Of a stretch of 64,000 bases of DNA, positions 1-9,430 are shown piece by piece. Both the position numbers and the translations under genes were made by a program. Each line of letters opens with the position of its first letter. Within the stretch, counting starts at the first letter, position 1. This stretch comes from CAXKXX01 sp964059975 (GTDB taxonomy: Bacteria; Pseudomonadota; Gammaproteobacteria; Enterobacterales; Enterobacteriaceae). The DNA is taken from assembly GCA_964059975.1 (NCBI GenBank), contig CAXKXX010000004.1, forward strand, positions 74,525 to 138,524. Direction: 5' to 3'. A model generated the notes under the pieces. The model made no database searches, was not told where the DNA came from, and saw only the letters and a program-made list of their open reading frames with translations.

Positions 1-271
1 TTGATCTAATCTTTAGTCATAGTAGATGTAATAATTAAGATAGTGCTAATCAGTATTTTATTACTTCAGATCGGATCTGAACCGAGTAATATACGACATT
101 ACTAGATATTATAGTATTATCGAGGATAATGGGTGTAAGTAATAGAATTACTATCTATCAGAAGCTATGCGTCTCTATGTATAACGGGCGCATTGACTAC
201 TCTAATCCGGAGTGCTTCAAAAAACGGTTTTTCGCTTCTGGAGCCCATAATAAATTTTTGAAAAACTAGAT
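1..271. other. spacer upstream of the recA promoter
   Basis: No reading frame or RNA gene could be supported here. In E. coli a cinA-type gene lies upstream of recA; I see no recognisable remnant of it. The stretch is AT-rich like the other spacers of the window. Confidence 0.6.
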
Positions 272-299
272 TTATTACTGTATAGCTATACAGCATAAT
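272..299 (+). promoter_or_regulatory. recA promoter with overlapping LexA (SOS) box
   Basis: A perfect 16-bp palindrome CTGTATAGCTATACAG (278-293) fits the LexA operator rule CTGT-N8-ACAG. It is preceded by TTATTA (272-277) and followed by CATAAT (294-299). This is the geometry of the E. coli recA promoter, where a 16-bp operator fills the spacer between the -35 TTGATA and the -10 TATAAT. Start of recA is 75 bases further on. The -35 has lost the G of TTGACA, so basal strength may be reduced. Confidence 0.85.
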
Positions 300-373
300 T
301 AGTGGTATTTTCTATACAATGTAGAAGCAGTGACAGTGTAAAAATTGCTATTGACATTGCAAAAGGGGTAAAA

Positions 374-1432
374 ATGGCTATTGACGTAAATAAGCAACAA
401 GCATTAGCCGCAGCTTTGAGTCAGATTGAAAAACAGTTCGGTAAAGGCTCCATCATGCGTCTGGGTGAAGATCGCTCAATGGAAGTAGAAACTATCTCGA
501 CTGGCTCATTGTCCCTTGATATTGCATTAGGCGCTGGCGGTCTTCCTATGGGACGAATTGTCGAAATTTATGGACCAGAATCTTCCGGGAAAACTACTTT
601 AACGCTGCAGGTTATCGCTGCAGCACAACATGCGCACAAAACTTGTGCATTTATTGACGCCGAGCATGCATTAGATCCAGTCTATGCTAGAAAGCTAGGC
701 GTAGATATTGACAATCTGTTATGTGCGCAGCCAGACACTGGAGAGCAAGCACTAGAAATTTGTGATGCCCTGACTCGATCAGGTGCAGTTGACGTTATCA
801 TTGTAGATTCCGTAGCGGCGCTGACGCCCAAGGCAGAAATCGAAGGTGAAATTGGTGACTCACATATCGGCTTAGCGGCACGTATGATGAGCCAGGCAAT
901 GCGTAAGTTAGCTGGAAATCTAAAGAATGCAAACACGCTTCTGATTTTTATTAACCAGATTCGCATGAAAATTGGCGTGATGTTTGGGAACCCAGAAACC
1001 ACTACCGGAGGTAATGCGCTAAAATTCTACGCTTCTGTCCGTCTAGACATCCGCCGAATCGGTGCGATTAAAGAAGGAGACGAAGTCATAGGTAGCGATA
1101 CCCGCGTTAAAGTTGTAAAAAATAAAATTGCTGCACCGTTCAAGCAGGCTGAGTTTCAAATTATGTACGGAGAAGGTATCAACAGCCGAAGTGAACTAAT
1201 TGATTTGGGAGTAAGGCATAATATGATCGAAAAATCTGGCGCTTGGTACAGTTACAATGGTGGGAAAATCGGTCAGGGTAAAGCCAACGCCTGCAACTTT
1301 CTAAAAGAAAATCCGGCTATCTTGTCTGAGTTAGATAAGAAACTTCGTGAGCTATTATTAGGAAATAGTAACATATTAGATTCCGGTATTAAAGGAGAGG
1401 CTACTAGTCACCCGATAAAATCTAAGGAATAG
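374..1432 (+). CDS. recA: recombinase RecA
   Basis: DNA recombinase that coats single-stranded DNA, performs strand exchange and triggers LexA self-cleavage. Nearly the whole 352-residue product matches E. coli RecA (353 aa), including the Walker A motif GPESSGKT, the segment VIIVDSVAALTPKAEIEGE, the L1/L2 DNA-binding loops and the NPETTTGG motif. The reading frame is open upstream to 302, but the Met at 374 (MAIDVNKQQ) aligns with the family start and has AGGGG eight bases before it, so I chose it. The C-terminal tail differs: the last ~25 residues are charge-balanced (ending HPIKSKE), whereas the E. coli tail is strongly acidic. It works with RecBCD, encoded at 46.9-57.2 kb. Regulation is by the LexA box just upstream. 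Confidence 0.98.
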   Translation: MAIDVNKQQALAAALSQIEKQFGKGSIMRLGEDRSMEVETISTGSLSLDIALGAGGLPMGRIVEIYGPESSGKTTLTLQVIAAAQHAHKTCAFIDAEHALDPVYARKLGVDIDNLLCAQPDTGEQALEICDALTRSGAVDVIIVDSVAALTPKAEIEGEIGDSHIGLAARMMSQAMRKLAGNLKNANTLLIFINQIRMKIGVMFGNPETTTGGNALKFYASVRLDIRRIGAIKEGDEVIGSDTRVKVVKNKIAAPFKQAEFQIMYGEGINSRSELIDLGVRHNMIEKSGAWYSYNGGKIGQGKANACNFLKENPAILSELDKKLRELLLGNSNILDSGIKGEATSHPIKSKE

Positions 1433-2091
1433 TTTGAATCTCCAATTTTTAGGCACTTCGATCTTATCGTTCTATAGAGCACACAGGATCACTTAAACTT
1501 AGTCATCCTCTATATAATCGGAATAATATGGTGCATGCTATGAATAAATTCCGAGAACCATCTGAATCTTAGCGATACCGTAAAATTCTATTTTGCCTAT
1601 TTATTATGAAAAAATGCTAGAGTGGAGCTGAGATCTTATATTATATGCCTTATAATGCGCTCTTATAGCTTCTCACGAAACTTGCTACTAACGACGATAG
1701 TGCAATTTCTTCGTGATAGCTGACTAAAAATTCTATCAGAATAGCTAGACGGATTAATAAAGCTTTATATTTATCTACATGAGTGAGTGCCCATATTAAA
1801 AGATATATCGAGTGGTACATTTGTATTGTTGTATTTTAAATACATTAATTGATAAACATTGGTATTAGAAATAAATGATGGACTACTTACATATTAGCAA
1901 GAAAATTAAATTTTATTTGTCTCTCAATCTCCAGTTTATTGTTAGTTATATCCAACTCATTATCATGAATGCTTTTAAGAATAGCTTCAGGAAACTGCCG
2001 CTATTTTGAATAATCACTACACACAAGATTCTACTTAATTTTAAAGAATAACTAGTTTATCTTTTCTTTAATTTAAAATTTTGCGAGCAAG
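1433..2091. other. spacer recA-alaS
   Basis: AT-rich, with no supported gene. In E. coli and relatives recX lies here; no stretch with RecX-like coding capacity is visible, so the gene seems fully eroded. Confidence 0.6.
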
Positions 2092-2137
2092 CCTCTATCT
2101 ATGAAAGTAGCACATTGCTTGCTCGCACCTCTTTATT
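2092..2137. repeat. inverted repeat upstream of alaS
   Basis: Perfect 11-bp arms TGCGAGCAAGC (2092-2102) and GCTTGCTCGCA (2127-2137) enclose 24 nt. It ends 21 bp before the alaS start and is followed by a T-rich stretch (2141-2156). It could be a terminator of the upstream transcript. It could also be an operator: E. coli AlaRS is known to bind a palindrome near its own promoter. The sequence cannot decide. Confidence 0.6.
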
Positions 2138-2158
2138 CTAATTTTTTCCGAGAAAATT

Positions 2159-4798
2159 ATGTACAAGAGTACCGCTGAAATCCGTCAAGCGTTCCTCAAT
2201 TTTTTTCATAGTAAAAGTCATAAGATCATAGCCAGTCAATCTTTAGTACCTAATAATGATATGACATTGCTATTTACCAATGCTGGCATGAATCAGTTCA
2301 AAAATATTTTCCTAGGTCTTGAAAACCACACTTATTCACGGGTGACCACCTCACAACGCTGCCTGCGTGTCGGAGGTAAACATAATGATCTTGAGAATGT
2401 AGGCTATACTGAACGGCATCACACTTTCTTTGAAATGTTAGGAAACTTTAGCTTTGGTGACTATTTTAAGCAGGAAGCGATCGCGTATGCGTGGGAGCTA
2501 CTAACCGGAGCAGACTGGTTTCATATACCAAAAGAAAAACTATGGATCACCGTCTATGAGACTGACGATGAAGCTTTTGATATTTGGAAGAAAAATATTT
2601 GTGTGCCAACCGAGCGCATTATCCGAATTGGAGACAATAAAGGAGCCACTTTTTCCTCTGATAATTTTTGGCAAATGGGCGATACAGGCCCCTGCGGTCC
2701 ATGCACCGAAATCTTCTATGATCATGGTGAGCATATCTTCGGAAGCCCTCCAGGCCGAGCCGAAATAGACGGTGATCGTTACATCGAGATCTGGAATATC
2801 GTCTTTATACAATTTAATCGTCAATCTGATGGTTCAATGCTACCATTACAGAAAACGGCGGTAGATACAGGTATGGGGCTTGAGCGCATCTCGGCAGTAC
2901 TACAACATGTGAGCTCCAACTATAGAATCGATTTATTTCGTAACCTAATCGCCGCAGTTTCAGAGGTCACTGGTTCTAGCGATTTGGACAACAAGTCTAT
3001 ACGTGTTATTGCCGACCATATTCGGGCATCCGCCTTTTTAATTGCAGACGGCGTGATGCCATCAAATGAGAATCGGGGCTATGTACTGCGTCGCATCATT
3101 CGTCGGGCTATTCGCCATGGTAGTATATTAGGCGCTCAACATACCTTTTTTTACAAGCTAGTCGCCCCCTTAATTAAAGTGATGGGATCAACTGCTAAGG
3201 CACTAAAACGTCAACAGTCGCTAATAGAACAAATTCTGCAAACTGAAGAAGAACAGTTCGCCCGCACACTAGAGCGCGGTTTGAAACTATTAGATCACGA
3301 GTTAAGTGCGTTACAAGGCAATATTCTAGAAGGCACTGCCGCTTTTCGTTTATATGATACTTTTGGTCTTCCGATCGACCTGACCGCGGATGTTTGTCGC
3401 GAGCGGGGTCTAAAAATTGATAGAATTGGCTTTGAGAAGGCTCTGGAAGCACAACGACACCGTGCACGCGCGTTGGGAAACTTTAGAACGGATTATAGTG
3501 CTATAATGCACGTGAATGGTGGAAGTTGGTTTAGAGGCTACGATTATGAGGAGTGTCAAGCTATCGTGATCGCTCTATTTCAAGATGGTCAATCGGTCGA
3601 AAAAATCCATTTCGGTAAGGAAGCGATAGTAGTTTTGAATGAGACGCCATTTTATGCTGAATCAGGAGGTCAGATAGGCGACAAAGGCTGGATAAAAAAA
3701 GACGGAATAGATTTTTTAGTAAACGACACTCAAAAATGTGGCCAATGTATTGGTCATACAGGTACACTTTCCCAGGGTTCGCTGAAAGTAAAAGATCGTG
3801 TTCATGCGAAGATTAATACCGAATTCCGTAATCAAATTCGTTTGAATCACTCAGCAACTCATCTGCTCCACGCTGCTCTCCGCCAAACGCTTGGCGATCA
3901 TGTCATACAAAAAGGCTCGTTGATTAACGAAAAATACCTACGTTTCGATTTCTCACACTTTGAGGTGACGAAACCGGGGCAGATTCGCAGAGTAGAAGAT
4001 CTAGTCAATTATCAAATACGGAGGAATCTTCTAGTGCAGACTGAAGTATTATCTCTGAAAGATGCTAAGAAGAAAGGAGCGCTAGCTTTGTTCGGTGAGA
4101 AGTATGATGATAGCGTACGCATGTTGACCATGGGTAACTTCTCCACTGAATTATGCGGCGGTACTCATGTAAATCGTACTGGCGATATTGGATTGTTTCG
4201 GATCTTAACTGAGTGCGGTACGGGGGCGGGTGTTCGGCGTGTTGAAGCAACGACAGGCGAAGCTGCTATTGCTAAGCTACATCAACAAAGCGATCTGCTC
4301 CAATCCGTTGCGAACTTGATAAAAAGCGATACTAATAACTTAGTTGATAAGCTCCATACAACGCTCGAGCACACCCGTATGTTGGAAAAAGAACTGCAAA
4401 AGTTAAAGAATCATCGGGTAGCGCAAGAAAGTCTATTCTTATCCAGACAAGCAAAAACGATTGGTGAAACTAAACTTCTAATTAGTCAGCTAGGCACTAT
4501 TGAAGAAAAAATGCTAAAGATCATGGTAAATCATCTAAAAAATCAGTTGGGTTCGTCTATTATCATACTTACTACGACAATTAGAGATAAGGCCATCCTG
4601 ATTGCTGGTGTGACTCAGGATCTGACGGATCGAATAAACGCTAAGGAGTTAATAGTTAATGTCTTGGAGCAGACAGGTGGGAAGGGTGGCGGACGTTTAG
4701 ATATGGCGCAACTTATAGTAACGAACAGTCATATTTTTTCCAAAGTGCTAAGTGGCCTTGAAGCATGGGTGACGTCAAGATTGCTACTATCAAAATAG
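2159..4798 (+). CDS. alaS: alanyl-tRNA synthetase
   Basis: Attaches alanine to tRNA-Ala and hydrolyses mischarged Ser/Gly-tRNA-Ala in the cytoplasm. The 879-residue product has the family's usual length (876 in E. coli). In order it shows the class II catalytic domain (TNAGMNQFK near residue 42, then GGKHNDLENVGYT), the tRNA-recognition part (GYVLRRIIRRAIRHG), the editing domain with its zinc-site motifs HSATH (around 566) and CGGTH (around 669), a coiled linker, and the C-terminal domain with GGKGGG near 842. It stands alone between two spacers. The ATG at 2159 matches the E. coli N terminus (KSTAEIRQAFL). No damage is seen. Confidence 0.98.
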   Translation: MYKSTAEIRQAFLNFFHSKSHKIIASQSLVPNNDMTLLFTNAGMNQFKNIFLGLENHTYSRVTTSQRCLRVGGKHNDLENVGYTERHHTFFEMLGNFSFGDYFKQEAIAYAWELLTGADWFHIPKEKLWITVYETDDEAFDIWKKNICVPTERIIRIGDNKGATFSSDNFWQMGDTGPCGPCTEIFYDHGEHIFGSPPGRAEIDGDRYIEIWNIVFIQFNRQSDGSMLPLQKTAVDTGMGLERISAVLQHVSSNYRIDLFRNLIAAVSEVTGSSDLDNKSIRVIADHIRASAFLIADGVMPSNENRGYVLRRIIRRAIRHGSILGAQHTFFYKLVAPLIKVMGSTAKALKRQQSLIEQILQTEEEQFARTLERGLKLLDHELSALQGNILEGTAAFRLYDTFGLPIDLTADVCRERGLKIDRIGFEKALEAQRHRARALGNFRTDYSAIMHVNGGSWFRGYDYEECQAIVIALFQDGQSVEKIHFGKEAIVVLNETPFYAESGGQIGDKGWIKKDGIDFLVNDTQKCGQCIGHTGTLSQGSLKVKDRVHAKINTEFRNQIRLNHSATHLLHAALRQTLGDHVIQKGSLINEKYLRFDFSHFEVTKPGQIRRVEDLVNYQIRRNLLVQTEVLSLKDAKKKGALALFGEKYDDSVRMLTMGNFSTELCGGTHVNRTGDIGLFRILTECGTGAGVRRVEATTGEAAIAKLHQQSDLLQSVANLIKSDTNNLVDKLHTTLEHTRMLEKELQKLKNHRVAQESLFLSRQAKTIGETKLLISQLGTIEEKMLKIMVNHLKNQLGSSIIILTTTIRDKAILIAGVTQDLTDRINAKELIVNVLEQTGGKGGGRLDMAQLIVTNSHIFSKVLSGLEAWVTSRLLLSK

Positions 4799-5020
4799 TA
4801 CGCAAAATAAAGATAATATATTTGTTGATAGTTTTGTGAAGTGCGCACTAAGTGATGAAATAATTTCGGAAAAATTTTACTTTAGATGACAGATTTCTAT
4901 GTATAGTCAAAGCCAGTCAGCTTACAATTGAGTATTTTATATTTTCATGATATGAAACATTATTAATGATAGTTATAAAAGAGACAAAGTTAAAGTTTTT
5001 AATCTCTCAAGGAGCAAAGA

Positions 5021-5206
5021 ATGTTAATTCTGACTCGTCGCGTTGGCGAGACCCTTATCATTGGTGACGAAGTTATCGTGACAGTCCTGGGCGTAAAAGG
5101 CAACCAGGTCCGCATTGGTGTCAATGCCCCCAAAGAAGTGTCAGTACATCGTGAAGAAATATATCACCGTATTCATAAAGAGAAATCTCTGAATAAAACT
5201 TACTAA
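5021..5206 (+). CDS. csrA: carbon storage regulator CsrA
   Basis: Small dimeric RNA-binding protein that binds GGA motifs in leaders of mRNAs and changes their translation and stability. The 61 residues are collinear with E. coli CsrA (61 aa), including MLILTRR, the GVKGNQVRIGV core and the RNA-contacting VHREEIY. A strong ribosome site (AAGGAG) lies 8 bases before the ATG. The position between alaS and the tRNA-Ser gene is the ancestral one. Retention of a global regulator in a shrinking genome suggests that some post-transcriptional control remains; the antagonist RNAs are not in this window. Confidence 0.97.
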   Translation: MLILTRRVGETLIIGDEVIVTVLGVKGNQVRIGVNAPKEVSVHREEIYHRIHKEKSLNKTY

Positions 5207-5397
5207 ACTTTCATTCAAGGAGCACCCGCATAATCGACATGCCACGGAGTCTAGATCACACATATTCTCGCATATTTTGTGCCACTTACTGAACGACTCT
5301 CTTCTATAAATATTTTACCTTAATAAAAATAATTCAAATTAGAACTACTTATTTCGAGCTCGAACTATGGCAATCTATATGATATGAGAAAAACTAT

Positions 5398-5425
5398 TTG
5401 ACTTATAATTCGGAGACAGTAATAT
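5398..5425 (+). promoter_or_regulatory. candidate promoter of the tRNA-Ser/tRNA-Arg unit
   Basis: TTGACT (5398-5403), a 16-bp spacer, then TAATAT (5420-5425) resembles a sigma-70 promoter. It lies about 60 bases before the tRNA-Ser gene in the right orientation. Inference from motif match only. Confidence 0.45.
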
Positions 5426-5486
5426 GTCAGCTACGTACAGCAGGTAATCTTCTCTAAAATATCAAGCATAGCTCAAAGAGCAGAAA

Positions 5487-5579
5487 GGTGAGGTGGCCGA
5501 GAGGCTTAAGGCTCTCCCCTGCTAAGGGAGTATGCGGCTATAATCTGCATCCGGGGTTCGAATCCCCGCCTCACCGCCA
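5487..5579 (+). tRNA. serV: tRNA-Ser (anticodon GCU)
   Basis: A 93-base class II tRNA, almost identical to E. coli serV: acceptor GGTGAGG paired with CCTCACC, D arm, anticodon GCT at 5521-5523, a long variable arm, and the T arm GGGGTTCGAATCCCC. The CCA end is encoded (5577-5579). It reads AGC/AGU serine codons. It is in the ancestral place between csrA and the arginine tRNA. Confidence 0.97.
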
Positions 5580-5582
5580 TTT

Positions 5583-5659
5583 GCATCCATAGCTCAGCTG
5601 GACAGAGTACTCGGCTACGAACCGAGCGGTCGGAGGTTCGAATCCTCCTGGATGCACCA
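5583..5659 (+). tRNA. argV: tRNA-Arg (anticodon ACG)
   Basis: A 77-base tRNA matching E. coli argV: acceptor GCATCCA/TGGATGC, anticodon ACG at 5617-5619, T arm GGAGGTTCGAATCCTCC, encoded CCA. The wobble A is normally edited to inosine by TadA, so the tRNA reads CGU, CGC and CGA. Only one copy is present after tRNA-Ser, where E. coli has a tandem array. It lies three bases after tRNA-Ser and is surely co-transcribed. Confidence 0.97.
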
Positions 5660-6604
5660 AAATAAATCTCACGTCTAGCAAATCTCGCTTTCATATAAAA
5701 GCAGCATCTGAGCGCTCAGATATCTGAACGCTCAGATCACACAGAGAGATTAGAATCTAGAAACATAGCAACATATTAAAAGTAATAACCTTTTTCATAA
5801 AAATCGCTATAGCGAAGCATATAAACTCTGATCCAGAATATCATTGCCCGTAAAATTCCATCTCTCTTGACAGAAGAGATCTTTAAAGTCCTCGAAAGAA
5901 CGCATACACTTTATTATTATTTGATCGGAAATCAGACTAGCGGGTTTAGATTAAAAGAATCTTTTTCTAAAATAAAAAGAAAATGCGATAAGAGCAGGAG
6001 GCTCGATTGAGATATTATTTTTCTATAAGCTCCGGAATTTTAGATACTAAAAATGAAATATTATTTATATTTATAGAGTGCATTCCGAGGTATATCTCTC
6101 TAGTACACAAAGGTCACTGAAGAATCCCCCTGCATTAATAAAAATAATGCAATGATTTTGATGCCATCCACAGAGCGGATGCTCTTTAGTACCATAAATA
6201 AAAATTTTTATCCCTACTGCATCCGTGCTAAATCGGTCGCCATACCTCTTAAAATATTTGTCATTTATAAAAGCGTCCGCTTTGCTATTTAGTCAGTCAA
6301 TTATCTCAAAATAGATTCAATAGACCGCTCTATGTACTGCATCTTTTAGATCGAGCTAACACTTTAAGTACAATTAAGTTAGTCAGTACGATAATAGGCA
6401 ATGCACTATGTAATCAGCTTCTAAATTTTTAAGAAGTCTTATTGACCTCTTTTGAATACATGGTACATATATTCTATCCTCTATTTTAGCCATAGTAATC
6501 CAGTCGTAAGTATCGTTTTAATGCATTAAACAGGTAACTATGTACAATGAAGAGCGTGGATTCATCATGAAAATAGATCATTACTTCATAAACGAGAGGC
6601 TCAC
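5660..6604. other. spacer tRNA-Arg to gshA
   Basis: AT-rich and without a supported gene. E. coli has more tRNA-Arg copies plus yqaB and yqaA here; none is recognisable. It contains the double palindrome at 5706-5737, listed separately. Confidence 0.6.
5706..5737. repeat. double palindrome behind the tRNA genes
   Basis: Two adjacent 16-bp palindromic units, ATCTGAGCGCTCAGAT and ATCTGAACGCTCAGAT, differ by one base. Together they can also fold as a single long stem with one mismatch. It lies 47 bases after the tRNA-Arg gene. No T-run follows, so a standard intrinsic terminator is not evident, but a 3' processing or termination role is possible. Confidence 0.65.
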
Positions 6605-8167
6605 TTGATCCCGGACGTATCACGCGCACTTTCTTCGCTAGAAGCCTATCCGTATGCGTTAAAAGGCTTACGGCGTGGGATTGAGCGCGAAGCGCTACGA
6701 GTCACTTCTAAAGGCACGCTGGCTTTAACTAGACATCCAAAAAATTTAGGGGCGGCGTTAACGCACTGCTGGATCACGATAGATTTTGCTGAGGCATTAT
6801 TAGAGTTTATTACGCCAGTTCATGAAAACCTTAATCATCTTATGACATTCCTACGTGATATCCATCGCCATGTCGCGCGTAATTTAGGGGAAGAGCGGAT
6901 GTGGCCTTTTAGTATGCCCTGCTTTATTGACGATAAGCAAGAAATCGAGTTAGCACAATTCGGTTCTTCGAATATTGGTCGAATGAAAACGCTGTATCGC
7001 GAAGGTCTAAAAAATCGTTATGGGGCATTAATGCAAACAATTTCTGGCGTACATTATAACTTCTCTCTACCTCTAACGTTTTGGAAAGCATTCTCGGGTA
7101 TCGAAAATACAGAAAGTCGAAAAGCGCAGATCTCTGCAGGCTACTTCAGATTAATACGCAACTATTATCGATTTGGATGGGTAATTCCATATTTATTTGG
7201 CGCCTCGCCGTTCATTTCTTCTTTATTTTTTAAAAAAAGAGAAACTGGTCTACTGTTAGAAAAAATCGAAAAAGATATATTCTATCTACCTTATGCCACC
7301 TCACTGCGCCTGAGCGATCTTGGCTATATCAATAAGTTACAGGACAATCTAGGTATTACCTTTAATGATCTAAATAGCTACATAGCAAGTTTAAATCGAG
7401 CCCTAATGACACCCTCCCCCATCTTCAGTCAACTAGAGTTAAAAGATGGGGGTCGCTATCTACAACTAAACAGTAATCTATTACAGATGGAAAATGAACT
7501 CTATACACCAATACGTCCTAAGTGTTTAGTCAATAACGATGAAACACCATTAGATGCACTTTTGCGTGGCGGCGTTGAATATATTGAAGTGCGCTCACTA
7601 GATATTAATCCATTCTCCCCGACTGGAGTAGATTCCTCCCAAGTACGCTTTCTAGATCTGTTCTTGATATGGTGTGTATTAGGGGAGGCACCAGAGATGA
7701 GTAATTCCGAGCTACTATGCACTCGAAAAAACTGGAATCGAGTGATTCTTGAAGGGCGTAAACCAGGTCAGACTATTGATATTCACTGCAATGGAAGCTA
7801 TGAACCGCTAAATAAAATTGGTAAGGCGCTTTTTTATGGACTTCGCCGCTTAGCAGAAGTATTAGATGAAGAAATCGGAGATCAGGAGTATCAGAAAGTT
7901 TGCGATGACCTGATTCCTGCATTTGATAATCCGGAGCTGACCCTCTCGGCACGGATTCTAAATGAAATTATGAAGGAAAGCACCAATCGAGTAGGCATGC
8001 GCTTAGCCGAACAATACCGTGAGATATTAATTTCAGAGCCATTAGAAATCATAAATGAAGAAAAATTTCTTAAGGAGAAAAAAGCTTCATGGAAACGTCA
8101 AGAGGATATAGAAAATAGCGATACCTTAAACTTTGAAACATTTATGAAACAAAATATCCGAAATTAA
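6605..8167 (+). CDS. gshA: glutamate-cysteine ligase
   Basis: Joins glutamate and cysteine using ATP, the first step of glutathione synthesis. The 520-residue product follows E. coli GshA (518 aa) along its whole length, with blocks such as GALMQTISGVHYNFSLP, RNYYRFGWVIPYLFGASP and YIEVRSLDINPFSP. The start is TTG at 6605, as in E. coli, preceded by GAGAGG; the product begins IPDVSRALSSLEAYP like the E. coli protein. It stands alone. The second enzyme, GshB, is not in this window. A 10-bp inverted repeat (7416-7425 and 7443-7452) lies inside the gene. Confidence 0.97.
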   Translation: MIPDVSRALSSLEAYPYALKGLRRGIEREALRVTSKGTLALTRHPKNLGAALTHCWITIDFAEALLEFITPVHENLNHLMTFLRDIHRHVARNLGEERMWPFSMPCFIDDKQEIELAQFGSSNIGRMKTLYREGLKNRYGALMQTISGVHYNFSLPLTFWKAFSGIENTESRKAQISAGYFRLIRNYYRFGWVIPYLFGASPFISSLFFKKRETGLLLEKIEKDIFYLPYATSLRLSDLGYINKLQDNLGITFNDLNSYIASLNRALMTPSPIFSQLELKDGGRYLQLNSNLLQMENELYTPIRPKCLVNNDETPLDALLRGGVEYIEVRSLDINPFSPTGVDSSQVRFLDLFLIWCVLGEAPEMSNSELLCTRKNWNRVILEGRKPGQTIDIHCNGSYEPLNKIGKALFYGLRRLAEVLDEEIGDQEYQKVCDDLIPAFDNPELTLSARILNEIMKESTNRVGMRLAEQYREILISEPLEIINEEKFLKEKKASWKRQEDIENSDTLNFETFMKQNIRN

Positions 8168-9430
8168 AAAAAAGAAAAATTCATATAAATATGATTAGAT
8201 TATGTGGAGTTGACCGCTTAGATCAACCCCCATAAATACATGATATGTATCAGAGTAAATGTTATTCTATATAACACTAAAACACTAACTCTATAGCAAA
8301 GTTTTATATAGATAGCACTGAAATGATGGCTCGAATTTTTTATTTCATAAAATTATAAGCATTTTTATTAAGAGATAGTTCCTCTAACATCGATAACTTC
8401 TTGTGTCCGCATCCCATAAGAAATCATAGTATTAATTATTAAAATAATGTATATATAAAAAATATTAAAATTTATATAATGAAAAATTCAATTATTTACT
8501 ATTAAGATGCATATAGAAGAATGTCGCCTAAAGTAGCCACCACCTCTCTTTATTATTAGATATAAAGAGTTAAAAAAATTTAAATTGGGGTGAGCTGCGA
8601 TACAGAAAGCTCCCTATTATTCTAAATGAATTGGTTAAAGTTATACTCATAATATATATGTTTATAAAAATGCTATATATTTTATATTAAATAATATTTA
8701 TGAATACAAATTAAAAGCATATAGTTTTATACAGCTAAGCATTAATACGCATTCGTCTACTATAAATTTTTTCGCTAATATAAGATTATTATCTTAATAA
8801 TTTATTCATATAATGCATCCCATTTTCATATAACCATAATATAAGTAGGTTAGAGAAAAAAGAGAGGGTGTGCTTTAGACGAATGATACATAAACTAAAT
8901 ATTAAAATATTTTTTTGAAAAAATATAAAGATTACTTATTTATTTTATTATCGGGATTCAGTGGCTTATAGCAATGCGTACTAAAGATTTCTTGATTAAT
9001 TTTAGGCACCGTCTTACTATAATTCGATACTAAACTCGTTAGATCTGCGTTCTACTATATTCAACTTATGCTTATAAGATAGTGCGTCGGAACTCATAAT
9101 CGATCTATTTTTAAATCGCGTGATCATTTTGATGATACATAAGATGTTAGTTAATAGTCGGGCGTTAATTCGCTATTAACTACTTTACTTCAGTAGCATG
9201 CATAGTAGAGTCCGCTATTGATTAACAGCGATCTACTATTCGATTTACCATCCTCCCCACCCCCTTATTCAAAATTATTTTAGAATAAGGGGGTAAATTT
9301 TATCCCGAATTTCTATTACATCACCCTTATCATATTAATTGGTGAGAGGGCAAGAAAATAAAATCATAAAAGTGTGAGCTATTAGCCTAGCATCACACTT
9401 TAGATAAAGAATAAGATTTCTAGGCAAAAT
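8168..9430. other. spacer gshA to the 73-codon frame
   Basis: Very AT-rich to about 9100, then of more mixed composition. A large set of E. coli genes (luxS, emrAB, nrd, pro and others) is missing between gshA and ffh. Nothing recognisable remains apart from the hairpin at 9259-9294. Confidence 0.6.
9259..9294. repeat. GC-rich hairpin
   Basis: Perfect 12-bp arms ACCCCCTTATTC (9259-9270) and GAATAAGGGGGT (9283-9294) around a 12-nt AT-only loop. AAATTTTAT follows. It could be a terminator, but no gene ends nearby on the plus strand (gshA ends about 1.1 kb upstream). Confidence 0.6.

Noticed and set aside
5506..5694. 62-codon minus-strand frame over the tRNA genes
   Set aside because: An artefact of reading across the two tRNA genes in the opposite direction.
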